Source: JAMWZF01 sp041628615 | GTDB lineage: Bacteria; Pseudomonadota; Alphaproteobacteria; Rhodobacterales; Rhodobacteraceae | Reading direction: 5' to 3' | DNA: 18,383 nt | Assembly: GCA_041628615.1 (NCBI GenBank) | Contig: JBFKOW010000056.1 | Span: forward strand, 1 to 18,383 | Shown: piece by piece, positions 1 to 7,125 of the stretch | Position numbering within the stretch: position 1 is the stretch's first letter | Layout: each line of letters opens with the position of its first letter | Made by a program: the position numbers and the translations under genes | The notes under the pieces: model-generated | Told to the model about the DNA's origin: nothing | The model's database searches: none | The model's input: only the letters and a program-made list of their open reading frames with translations

Positions 1-388
1 GGTCCGGTTCATCCTCCTTCGCACTATCTGGTTGGGCCTGCACTGCGGATCGCTGACAGGAGTCACGATCATTTCTCTCGACCTCACCGACGAGCTTAGA
101 TCGAACGACGACACTGATCGGACGGCGTTGGTCGAGCGGTAGCGACGCTGCTTCGCCAGGTCAGTTTGGTGGCCAGACAATCGGATGTTGATTCGCGTCA
201 TCTTGGCTGCGCGCCACGCACTGTCCGAGAAATCGTGTGTCGTCACGCTGTGGGGACCCCGCCAGTTGGCTGATTGGCACCGTTCTGCTGAGCGGACCGC
301 GACCAGCATGTTGAATGCGGAAGGGTCCACTTATCGACATGAACCCGCTCGTTCAGTAAGATCACAACAAGTGATGAGAGGGTGGAGT
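1..388. other. No confident gene; left edge of accessory region
   Basis: I see no gene I can support here. One frame on the plus strand is open from base 2 to a TAG at 140-142 (46 codons) and could be the tail of a gene starting left of the window, but its translation matches no family I recognise. A longer open frame begins at 185 and runs into the secreted protein gene, but its first 68 codons look like neither a signal peptide nor a known domain, so I treat them as upstream sequence. The promoter of the downstream gene should lie in the last 100 bases or so, but no clear -35/-10 pair stands out. Confidence 0.4.
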
Positions 389-1045
389 ATGACTTTCAAT
401 CGTATCCTGACAGCATTTGCGGGGACGATCGGCCTTGCAGGGCCGGCGCTGGCCGTGACCGTGACCCACGATCAGGCGGCCTTCCTCGGCGCGACTGGAG
501 CGGCGGCTTTGGTGATCCCCAACACCGGGGTGCAGAGCGGCGGTGCCGGAACCATCGGCCCGATCACTTTTTCGATCACCGGCCAATCCACCCAGATCTA
601 CTTTGGCCTGCCCGGATCGGAGTGGTCGACCAACATTTCCGGCAACGATATCGCGCTGTCGAGCCCGGAGGACATGCTTATCACCAGTAGCGTGAAGCTC
701 GATGCCTTCGGATTCTTCCTCGACGAGCCGACCACACCGGGCCTCGGCAATACGGACGTCTGTAACGCCGACTGCTTCGACACAACCTTCACCTTCGACG
801 TCTTCAACGGCACCTCATTGGTGGGATCGTTCACCGATGCGCCCGGCGGGACGACGAAGTATTACGGCTTCAGCGGCATGGTCTTCGACCGTATCGTGGT
901 GAACGACGTTACCGGAACAATCGACAACGAGTTCTTCGGTGACTTCGCCTATTCGATTGCGCCGATTCCGCTGCCCGCGAGCCTGCCATTGGCGCTTCTG
1001 GGTCTCGGCGCCCTCGCGGCCCTACGGCGGCGGAGAAAGCCCTGA
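389..1045 (+). CDS. Secreted protein with VPLPA-type C-terminal sorting tail (exosortase substrate)
   Basis: This predicted exported protein of 218 residues has no recognisable catalytic domain. I chose ATG 389 because a GAGAGGG ribosome binding site (376-382) lies just upstream and the product then begins with a clean signal peptide (residues 1-22, ending in ALA before VTVTHDQ). The C-terminal 26 residues have the three-part layout of exosortase sorting signals: the IPLPA motif, a hydrophobic helix of Leu, Gly and Ala, and a basic RRRRK end. In that family the tail is recognised by a membrane exosortase and cleaved during export, usually in species that make exopolysaccharide; this is family knowledge. 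The middle is Gly-, Thr- and Asp-rich, with a Cys pair in VCNADC near residue 126, consistent with an extracellular beta-rich fold. No exosortase gene is in the window. ATG 374 or the open frame from 185 are less likely starts. Confidence 0.82.
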   Translation: MTFNRILTAFAGTIGLAGPALAVTVTHDQAAFLGATGAAALVIPNTGVQSGGAGTIGPITFSITGQSTQIYFGLPGSEWSTNISGNDIALSSPEDMLITSSVKLDAFGFFLDEPTTPGLGNTDVCNADCFDTTFTFDVFNGTSLVGSFTDAPGGTTKYYGFSGMVFDRIVVNDVTGTIDNEFFGDFAYSIAPIPLPASLPLALLGLGALAALRRRRKP

Positions 1046-1421
1046 CGGGCCCCGATCGGCAGAAGGAGTTCGTCGACCGGCGGGAGTAGTGAATCGGGGG
1101 GTCATCGCCGCTTGCGCCCGCCGACATGCTCTGGCGTCTAAGCCGCCATATCTGTCCGTGACGCACCGGACCGGCGCAAGTCCCCGCGATTCTTGGGAAT
1201 TACCACTCGGAAGGATGTCGCTCCGGTCAACGGCCGGCGCCGCAGCAGAGTCGGGTGTCACGTGTCCTTCCGGCTCGGCTTGAGGTGTCTTTGCCGTGGG
1301 ACGAAGGATCTTCCGAGGCATCGGTATCACGTGGAGGATGCGGCGACACCGTGAAGACCGAAACAGGTGTCGCCGCGAATTCCAGAACTCAGGTGGAGGA
1401 CGAGCCCCGGCGGATCTCTTC
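1046..1421. other. Intergenic stretch with one strong inverted repeat
   Basis: These 376 bases lie between the convergent ends of the secreted protein gene (plus) and the DUF1127 gene (minus). Open frames here are shadows with no recognisable product. The only clear structure is the 11-bp-arm inverted repeat at 1340-1376, listed separately. No tRNA or obvious insertion-sequence end is visible. Confidence 0.5.
1340..1376. repeat. Perfect 11-bp inverted repeat, possible terminator
   Basis: The arm GCGGCGACACC (1340-1350) is exactly complementary to GGTGTCGCCGC (1366-1376), with a 15-base loop. It lies 45 bases past the stop of the minus-strand DUF1127 gene, where a terminator or 3' stabilising hairpin would sit. 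There is no T-run on either side, so intrinsic termination is not certain. An operator or part of a small RNA are alternatives. Confidence 0.5.
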
Positions 1422-1643
1422 TCAGGCTTGCTCCAGGGCCTGTCGCGCGATGCGGGGGATGTCGCTGCGGTGCATGCCGAGATCGGCAAGATCGCGATCA
1501 CTCAGCGCCTGCAGTTCCTCGACCGTCCTTCGATAGACGGCACGTTGGGCAGCATGTCTCCTGAGGGATTCGCGAAGCCATTGAAAACGCGCACTCAACC
1601 CGTATCGGTCAGGCTGTGCGAAGTCGAAGCGTGTGTAGGCCAT
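1422..1643 (-). CDS. DUF1127 domain small protein
   Basis: This protein of 73 residues has a typical DUF1127 (YjiS-like) segment at about residues 32-68: RRTVEELQALSDRDLADLG followed by HRSDIPRIAR. The start MAYTRFDF at 1643 was chosen because AGGAGG lies about six bases upstream on the minus strand; a longer frame starting at 1691 lacks such a site. DUF1127 proteins are small, basic and common in alphaproteobacteria. Members have been linked to phosphate, nitrogen or carbon metabolism and to RNA turnover, but no single biochemical role applies to all, so the function here is open. The gene stands alone, divergent from the 174-residue protein gene, with a perfect palindrome (1733-1751) about 90 bases upstream that may control it. 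Confidence 0.85.
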   Translation of the reverse strand: MAYTRFDFAQPDRYGLSARFQWLRESLRRHAAQRAVYRRTVEELQALSDRDLADLGMHRSDIPRIARQALEQA

Positions 1644-1732
1644 GTCTAGCCTCCTGTGATCTGCCGACGCCGAACTGCGTCGACGATCCAAAAGCTATGC
1701 AGATGCTGCGGGCGCACAATCGACATCGTCGA

Positions 1733-1751
1733 ATTGCTGCCATGCAGCAAT
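1733..1751. promoter_or_regulatory. Perfect palindrome ATTGCTGC-CAT-GCAGCAAT, candidate operator
   Basis: Arms of 8 bases (1733-1740 and 1744-1751) are exactly complementary around a CAT spacer. The site lies in the 257-base divergent region between the DUF1127 gene (start 1643) and the 174-residue protein gene (start 1901). A short-spaced perfect dyad in a divergent promoter region fits binding by a dimeric repressor or activator. A small hairpin in a transcript is the alternative. The regulator is not identified. Confidence 0.4.
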
Positions 1752-1900
1752 GTCAGGGCTGGGATCGGGGCATGCCAGTTTCTTGGGCGGGTTGATCAAG
1801 CAGCGACCGCACTATGCGAAAGAATCGATGGCTGACCACAGAATGCGCTTGCCATTCGTGAATGTGAATGCTATTGTCACAATCACAGAAGGAGATTGCC

Positions 1901-2425
1901 ATGCCTATGACAGCAAATGAACGGAAGCGGCGCCAATTGGAACGAGAGGAAAGGCGGCTGAAAGCGCTGCCGGACTCGAGCTACGTGTTCCTGAGGACGC
2001 CCTTCCACGAGCACCTCGGGCGCGACCCGAACTGGAGTTCGGTCGAGCTTATGTTTGACCTTATGGGCATAGAGCCCCCGGCGTTCGAAGATGATCTCGG
2101 CCCCGAGCACTTTGCAGCCCCAGGCTCTCTCGATCCGGATCAAGATCCCTTGGAAGCCTTCGAGAATGCCGAAGGATCAATCGGTCGGGCGGAAATGATG
2201 GTGGTCCACCTGATCGACGCCGCCGTGGAACTGGCCTCGATCATCAACCGCTACAAGCTCAGTGAGTTGCAGGCGCGGCGCCAGGAATTCGAGTCATCCG
2301 ATCTCTCTGACCCCGTGGAAAGAAGGACGGCGCTCGAGGCCGTGACCCAGCTCTCGAAGATCGAGGATGAGCTCCAGAAGAATGTTCGCCGCACGTTTCC
2401 CCAATGGCGTGTGAAGGGCATTTAG
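1901..2425 (+). CDS. Hypothetical protein, 174 residues, no family recognised
   Basis: I do not recognise this protein. The start at 1901 is supported by AGAAGGAGA at 1887-1895, six bases upstream; an in-frame ATG two codons later is also possible. Residues 1-25 form a highly charged helix (RKRRQ, EREERR) that could be a coiled coil. Residues 30-80 hold aromatic and acidic stretches (YVFLRTPFHEHLG, WSSVELMFDLMG, FEDDLGPEHF). From about residue 95 the sequence is predicted mostly helical, including a hydrophobic stretch (MMVVHLIDAAVELASIIN) and a charged C-terminal helix. There is no signal peptide and no transmembrane helix of full length, so it is probably cytoplasmic. Codon use is less GC-biased than in the genes right of 4,200, in line with acquired DNA. 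It lies upstream of the recombinase and AlpA-like genes on the same strand, so it may be island cargo. Confidence 0.7.
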   Translation: MPMTANERKRRQLEREERRLKALPDSSYVFLRTPFHEHLGRDPNWSSVELMFDLMGIEPPAFEDDLGPEHFAAPGSLDPDQDPLEAFENAEGSIGRAEMMVVHLIDAAVELASIINRYKLSELQARRQEFESSDLSDPVERRTALEAVTQLSKIEDELQKNVRRTFPQWRVKGI

Positions 2426-2610
2426 CCCACCGCATCACGTCAGCCGCGACCGAAGCCCAAGCATCGGAGCGAACCGTGCCGGTCACATGTCGGCGACTTC
2501 TGCCTCTCGTGAGCCGCCTCGCGCGGCCTGCTGGTTTCAGTGATCCCTGCACTACTCCTCAGCACCGAAACCCAACTTGATGAACACACCCTATGGACGA
2601 GACCGAGTAG

Positions 2611-3516
2611 ATGACAACCAGAGCAAAGATGGCGGCGAAGACCAATACTGAGAGGCCCCTGGTCGGCCTGATCAGGGTGTCGACGTCAAGGCAGGCGATA
2701 GGCGGTGGCAGCCTAGCCGAACAGGAGGACATGCTCCGTGGTTTCGCGGCGTCGCTCGGTCGCGACCTCATCGAGATCTACCGCGAGTGCGGCAGTGCCT
2801 CCATTTCCCCGAGCAGGCGGCCCGTGCTGCAGGACGCAATCGTTGCCGCCAGGGCGCGCGGGGCAGGCTTGCTCGTTTCGTCAATCGACAGGCTCTCTCG
2901 AAACAAGGACGTGCTGCCCCTCCTCCGCGGCATTCGAGTAGTATCCGTCGCCGAGGGCGCGGTCGGCAAGGGACGTCTGGAGCTTCTTCTTCGCCGCGCC
3001 GAAGCGGAAAGCACGCGGGCTTCTGAGAATAGCCGGGCGCAGCATGCGAGGAGCAGGGCGTCCGGGAAGACGGCGGCGGCCCCCCGTCATCTGCCGGAAG
3101 CGCGCCGGAAAGGAGTGCAGCAAAACATCCTACGGTCTCGCATCCGGATCGAACGGCTGGCGGATGCGCTTGAGCAGCATCCGGATCTCCGGCGCCTGAC
3201 CCACGCCGGGCGAGCTGCAAGGCTGAACGAACTTGGCCTCAGGAACCTGCGCAACTTGGCGAGCGGCAACTCTGTCGACTGGACCCGGGATGCTCTCCGG
3301 GCCATTTGGCCGGTCGTCTGCAGTGAGGTCGCGCGCAGGCGTGCGGCGCGCTGCTGCGGAACCGCTGGGCCGCAACCAGTTTCGTTGGGGGTGCGGCGCC
3401 GCTCAGCCGCGAGCACGCGGGTGTTCGCGATGCCGTCGGGCGTCGGATCGACTTCTGGTGATGCCGATATAGCAGAAGCTCAGGGAGCCGTTTCAGAGGC
3501 CGCTGGAGACCCGTAG
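2611..3516 (+). CDS. Serine recombinase (resolvase/invertase family), atypical C-terminus
   Basis: This site-specific recombinase of the resolvase/invertase family has an N-terminal catalytic domain at about residues 17-110. The catalytic Ser is S24 in LIRVSTSRQ, and the second active-site motif IDRLSR (residues 92-97) is intact, so the enzyme could cut and rejoin DNA through a phosphoserine link. A middle segment, PRHLPEARRKGVQQN, resembles the linker of DNA invertases. Residues about 195-235 (RAARLNELGL to WTRDALRAIW) resemble the short recombinase helix region used for DNA contact. The last 65 or so residues are Arg-, Ala- and Ser-rich with no recognisable domain, possibly read-through or a frameshifted tail. 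There is no zinc ribbon or long coiled coil of the large serine integrases. ATG 2611 overlaps no strong ribosome site; ATG 2629 is an alternative start. It probably belongs to the mobile region together with the AlpA-like gene. Confidence 0.8.
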   Translation: MTTRAKMAAKTNTERPLVGLIRVSTSRQAIGGGSLAEQEDMLRGFAASLGRDLIEIYRECGSASISPSRRPVLQDAIVAARARGAGLLVSSIDRLSRNKDVLPLLRGIRVVSVAEGAVGKGRLELLLRRAEAESTRASENSRAQHARSRASGKTAAAPRHLPEARRKGVQQNILRSRIRIERLADALEQHPDLRRLTHAGRAARLNELGLRNLRNLASGNSVDWTRDALRAIWPVVCSEVARRRAARCCGTAGPQPVSLGVRRRSAASTRVFAMPSGVGSTSGDADIAEAQGAVSEAAGDP

Positions 3517-3656
3517 CCGTCGACAGCCCCTTTCCCCGCGGGGCGACCGAAGGGCCGCTCAGCGACGCGGAGAATGCCTCCGTGACTGCAGTGATGGTGA
3601 ATGCATAAGGCGCCTCGGTCGTTTACCGAGCTCAAAGCCCTCTCAGGAGAACTCAA

Positions 3657-3875
3657 ATGAACGCGGAATCCCACCTTTACATGTCGGTAGAGCAGGTTGC
3701 GGCGCGCTTGTCCGTGTCGACAGATACCATCTACCGCTGGAAACGCGAGGGCCGGTTTCCGCGCGCCTACAAAATGAGTCCTGGCTGTGTTCGCTGGAAG
3801 CTGACTGATATCGAGGATTGGGAGAACAGTCTGCAGAGCTGCCTGATCTACATGATGGACTTCTGGGACGACTAG
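3657..3875 (+). CDS. AlpA family phage-type regulator / excisionase-like protein
   Basis: This small DNA-binding protein of 72 residues has a winged helix-turn-helix at about residues 8-52: the motif YMSVEQVAARLSVSTDTIYR followed by WKREGRFPRAYKMSPGC and VRWKLTDIEDW. This is the AlpA/MerR-like fold used by prophage and island regulators, where family members switch on or direct excision of the element. The start at 3657 is set by AGGAGA seven bases upstream. It follows the recombinase on the same strand after 140 bases and lies about 210 bases from the 3' end of tRNA-Glu, a common place for such genes at island ends. Its C-terminal end (SLQSCLIYMMDFWDD) is unusual and acidic. The integrase it would normally partner is not seen in the window. 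Confidence 0.88.
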   Translation: MNAESHLYMSVEQVAARLSVSTDTIYRWKREGRFPRAYKMSPGCVRWKLTDIEDWENSLQSCLIYMMDFWDD

Positions 3876-4072
3876 GTTTGCGCCGTCAAAAAGCCCTCGC
3901 ATCTCGCCGGTCGGTCGAGGTGTTCCTTGTCACTCCCCTGAAGCTTCAGGCGCAGACCCGCTTCGGCGGACCGCCTGAAGACCATCGACGAGACGCGACA
4001 AGCGCCCGCAGTTTTGGCGGGGTGGTTGGTGGGGCGAATCCGTCGAGTCGCGCAAAGCGCCGAAACTAAAGG

Positions 4073-4079
4073 AAAAAAA
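4073..4079 (-). terminator. T-run after tRNA-Glu, probable transcript end
   Basis: Read on the minus strand, seven consecutive T residues begin nine bases after the tRNA CCA end. This fits a transcription stop for the tRNA gene, although no separate hairpin precedes it. It may also mark the edge of an integration site, which in many islands overlaps the tRNA 3' end. Confidence 0.4.
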
Positions 4080-4087
4080 TCGGAAAG

Positions 4088-4162
4088 TGGCAGCCCGTAG
4101 GGGAATCGAACCCCTCTTTCCAGGTTGAAAACCTGGCGTCCTAACCGATAGACGAACGGGCC
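4088..4162 (-). tRNA. tRNA-Glu (anticodon UUC)
   Basis: The minus strand folds as a complete 75-base tRNA. The acceptor stem GGCCCGT pairs with ACGGGCT, ending in a discriminator G and an encoded CCA. The anticodon stem CCAGG/CCTGG encloses the loop TTTTCAA, giving anticodon UUC, which reads GAA and GAG as Glu. The T arm contains GGTTCGATTCC. It is transcribed in the same direction as recJ, about 90 bases beyond the recJ stop. The accessory region begins at its 3' side, a classic island integration position. Confidence 0.97.
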
Positions 4163-4250
4163 GTGGCCGGTGTAAGCGGCTATCTAGAAAACTGTGTCCG
4201 CGGGTTCAAGCGGATTCTCGCGCGGCGGGCGCAAAATCGGACGGGCGGCG

Positions 4251-6011
4251 TCAGGCCGGGGCGGCGTCCTCCAGCCGCAGTTGCGCCGAGCGCCGGCCCT
4301 GCCAGCAATTGACCTCGAGCCTTCCGGCCAGGTGGAACCGGGCGCCGCCGTGGCCCAGCAGGGCGTCCATCAGCGGCGTTTCGGCGGCGCCGAAGGCGAT
4401 CGCGTCGAGTCCGTTCCCCGCACCGTCGTCCAGCCGCAGCTTCAGGTGCCCGTCGCCGACCACCCGGGCATGGGCGATGCGGGCGTCCGGCACCGCGAAG
4501 CGGGGCGCGGGAGCGCCGGCGCCGAACGGGCCGCAGGTCTCGATCGCCTCGACCAGCTCGACCTGCGCCGCGCCCGGCATCAGCGCGCCGTCGAGCCGCA
4601 GGTCGGCGGGGCCGCCGGCGCCCGCGCCCTGCCGCGCCAGCAACTCGGTCAGCCGGGCCATCGCCGGTTCGAGCTGGGCCCGGCCAAGGGTCAGTCCGGC
4701 GGCCATCCGGTGGCCGCCGCCGCGCTCGATCAGTCCCTCGGCGGCCAGCCGCTGGATCGCCGCGCCGAGGTCCACGCCGCTTACCGACCGGCCCGAGCCC
4801 TTGCCGGTGTCGCCCTCGAAGCCGATCACCACCGCCGGCCTGTGGGTCGCCTCTTTCAGTCGCGCCGCGACGATCCCCACCACGCCGGGATGCCAGCCGT
4901 CAGCCGCCGCCCAGACCAGCGGCGCGTCCAGGCCCCGCGTCTCGGCCTGGGCCAGGGCAGCGGTGCGAACCGCCGCCTCCACCTCGCGCCGTTCGGTGTT
5001 CAGCGCGTCGAGCCGCTGGGCCAGGGCGGCGGCCTCGTGCGGGTCGGCGGTGGCGAGCAGCCGGGCCCCGAGGTCGGCCGCCCCGATCCGGCCCCCGGCG
5101 TTGATCCGCGGCCCCAGCACGTAACCGAGGTGGTAGGCGGAGGGGGCGGTGTCGAGCCGGGCGACGTCGGCCAGCGCCACGAGGCCGGGCCGGGACCGCC
5201 GGGCCATCACCGACAGGCCCTGCCGGACGAAGGCCCGGTTGACCCCCGTGAGCGGGGCCACGTCCGCCACCGTCGCCAGCGCCACGAGGTCGAGCATCGA
5301 CATCAGGTCCGGGGTCGGCGCGCCGTCCGCCCGGCGCTGCCGGTTCGCCTCGACCAAGGCGAGGAACACCACCGCCGCGGCGCAGAGATGGGCCAGCGCG
5401 CCGTCCTCGTCGGCCCGGTTCGGATTCACCACCGCCAGCGCGGGGGGCAGGGTCTCGGCCCCGAGGTGATGGTCGAGCACCACCACGTCGGCCCCCTCGG
5501 CGGCGGCGATCGGGCCGTTGCTCAGGGTGCCGCAATCGACGCAGAGGATCAGGTCGTGATCCCGCGCCAGCGCCGCCATCGCCGGGGCGTTCGGACCGTA
5601 GCCCTCGTCGATCCGGTCGGGGACATAGAGTGTCGCGTCCCGGCCCAGCGCCCGGAGCCAGCCGATCAGCAGCGCGGCCGAGGCGCCGCCGTCGACGTCA
5701 TAGTCGGCAAAGATCGCGATCCGCTGGCCCGCCGCCACGGCGCGGTTCAGCCGGGCCGCCGCGGCCTCCATGTCGCGCAGGGACCGCGGGTCGGGAAGCA
5801 GGTCTCGCAGGGCGGGGGCAAGGTACGCCTCGGCGGCGGCGGCCTCGATCACCCCGCGGCTGGCCAGCACCCGCGCCACCGCCAGCGGCAGCGCGCCGCG
5901 CTGGGCAAGGGCTTCGGCCTGCCGCTCGATCTCCGGGGCGGGACCGACCCAGCGGCGCCCGGTCAGAGAGGCATCGACGCCGAGAAACGCAATATCTGGT
6001 GCATCCTTCAT
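4251..6011 (-). CDS. recJ: Single-stranded-DNA exonuclease RecJ
   Basis: RecJ degrades single-stranded DNA 5' to 3' in recombinational and mismatch repair and acts in the cytoplasm with a two-metal centre. The 586 residues match the family's usual length. DHH-phosphoesterase motifs are present in order: DYDVDG (103-108), CVDCGT (158-162), LDHHLG (179-184, the name-giving DHH), a metal-motif segment ATVADVAPL (246-254) and PRINAGGRIG (301-310). The DHHA1 signature GGGHRMAAG is at 431-439, followed by an OB-fold-like C-terminal domain with a GHLKLRL stretch. ATG 6011 is the start because the family N-terminus (FLGVDASLTGRRW) follows directly, although the upstream ribosome site is weak. It is 69 bases downstream of glpX and probably co-transcribed with glpX and hom, an order I recall from other Rhodobacterales. 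Confidence 0.97.
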   Translation of the reverse strand: MKDAPDIAFLGVDASLTGRRWVGPAPEIERQAEALAQRGALPLAVARVLASRGVIEAAAAEAYLAPALRDLLPDPRSLRDMEAAAARLNRAVAAGQRIAIFADYDVDGGASAALLIGWLRALGRDATLYVPDRIDEGYGPNAPAMAALARDHDLILCVDCGTLSNGPIAAAEGADVVVLDHHLGAETLPPALAVVNPNRADEDGALAHLCAAAVVFLALVEANRQRRADGAPTPDLMSMLDLVALATVADVAPLTGVNRAFVRQGLSVMARRSRPGLVALADVARLDTAPSAYHLGYVLGPRINAGGRIGAADLGARLLATADPHEAAALAQRLDALNTERREVEAAVRTAALAQAETRGLDAPLVWAAADGWHPGVVGIVAARLKEATHRPAVVIGFEGDTGKGSGRSVSGVDLGAAIQRLAAEGLIERGGGHRMAAGLTLGRAQLEPAMARLTELLARQGAGAGGPADLRLDGALMPGAAQVELVEAIETCGPFGAGAPAPRFAVPDARIAHARVVGDGHLKLRLDDGAGNGLDAIAFGAAETPLMDALLGHGGARFHLAGRLEVNCWQGRRSAQLRLEDAAPA

Positions 6012-6080
6012 CGCGGACCACGATATCGGATCGACCCGCCGGATGCACTCGATTCGGTCCGACCCGCGGCGCGGGCGGCG

Positions 6081-7043
6081 TCAGACCGGGTTGCGGTAAG
6101 TCATCCGGCGGACCGACCCGGTCTTCGACCGCATCAGGATCGTCTCGGCGGTGAGGAACCCGGGCTCGCGCTTGATCCCGGGCAGGAGCGATCCGTCGGT
6201 CACTCCCGTGGCGGCGAAGATCACGTCGCCGGTCACCATGTCGTCGCGGGTATAGACCCGCGAGAAGTTGGTGATCCCGGCCTTCTTGGCGCGCGCCTTC
6301 TCGTCGTCGTTGCGGAATAGGAGCTTGCCGTACATCTGCCCGCCCATGCATTTCAGCGCCGCGGCGGCCAGCACGCCCTCGGGGGCGCCGCCGGACCCCA
6401 TGTACATGTCGATCCCGGTCAGGTGCGGCTCGGCGCAATGCATCACCCCGGCCACGTCGCCGTCGGTGATCAGCCGGATCGCCGCCCCGGTCGAGCGGAT
6501 CTCGGCGATCATCTCCTCGTGGCGGGGTCGTTCGAGCACGCAGACGGTGATGTCCTCCACCGAGCAGCCCTTGGCGGCGGCCAGCGCCGACACCCGCTCC
6601 GCCGGGCTCATGTCGAGGGTGACGACGCCGCGCCGGAAGCCGGGCCCGATGGCCAGCTTCTCCATGTAGACGTCGGGGGCATGCAGCATCGACCCGCGCG
6701 GCCCCATCGCGATCACGGTCAGGGCGTTCGGCATGTCCTTGGCGGTCAGGGTGGTGCCCTCCAGCGGGTCGAGGGCGATGTCCACCGCCGGTCCCTCGCC
6801 GGTGCCGACCTCCTCGCCGATATAGAGCATCGGCGCCTCGTCCCGCTCGCCCTCGCCGATCACCACCACACCGCGGATGTCGAGCTTGTTGAGCTGCTCG
6901 CGCATCGCGTTCACCGCGGCCTGGTCGGCGGCCTTCTCGTCGCCCCGGCCGATCAGGTTGGCGCTCGCCATCGCCGCCGCCTCGGACACCCGGGCGAGGC
7001 CCAGCGACAACATGCGATCGTGGAATTCGGAGGGCTGGGTCAT
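6081..7043 (-). CDS. glpX: Class II fructose-1,6-bisphosphatase GlpX
   Basis: This enzyme hydrolyses fructose-1,6-bisphosphate to fructose-6-phosphate plus phosphate in gluconeogenesis and, in autotrophs, the Calvin cycle; it needs a divalent metal. The 320 residues are typical in length. Family motifs are GEGERDEAPML (63-73), DPLEGTTLTA (92-101), the segment LITDGDVAG, and MGSGGAPEGVLAAAALKC, which together build the metal and phosphate site of the Li-sensitive phosphatase fold. I set the start at MTQPSEFHD (7043), preceded by AAAGG about eight bases upstream; a longer open frame to 7196 adds a Pro/Ser-rich stretch unlike the family. It lies between the acetyltransferase-like gene (82 bases upstream) and recJ (69 bases downstream). 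Confidence 0.97.
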   Translation of the reverse strand: MTQPSEFHDRMLSLGLARVSEAAAMASANLIGRGDEKAADQAAVNAMREQLNKLDIRGVVVIGEGERDEAPMLYIGEEVGTGEGPAVDIALDPLEGTTLTAKDMPNALTVIAMGPRGSMLHAPDVYMEKLAIGPGFRRGVVTLDMSPAERVSALAAAKGCSVEDITVCVLERPRHEEMIAEIRSTGAAIRLITDGDVAGVMHCAEPHLTGIDMYMGSGGAPEGVLAAAALKCMGGQMYGKLLFRNDDEKARAKKAGITNFSRVYTRDDMVTGDVIFAATGVTDGSLLPGIKREPGFLTAETILMRSKTGSVRRMTYRNPV

Positions 7044-7125
7044 GGTCGGGCCTTTCGCTCTGCGCTGCGTCCCCTCTATGGGCAGAGCGGGCGGCGGGAA
7101 CAAGCGGGGTAGCGCCAACGCCGGC

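Noticed and set aside
1873..1883. Short palindrome ATTGTCACAAT before the orphan-protein gene
   Set aside because: At five bases per arm it is too short to claim as an operator by itself, and it overlaps the expected core promoter and leader.
4194..6320. Long plus-strand open frame (708 codons) opposite recJ
   Set aside because: It is a shadow of recJ produced by GC-rich third codon positions. The translation is Arg/Gly/Pro-rich with no domain, and recJ on the other strand has all its motifs.
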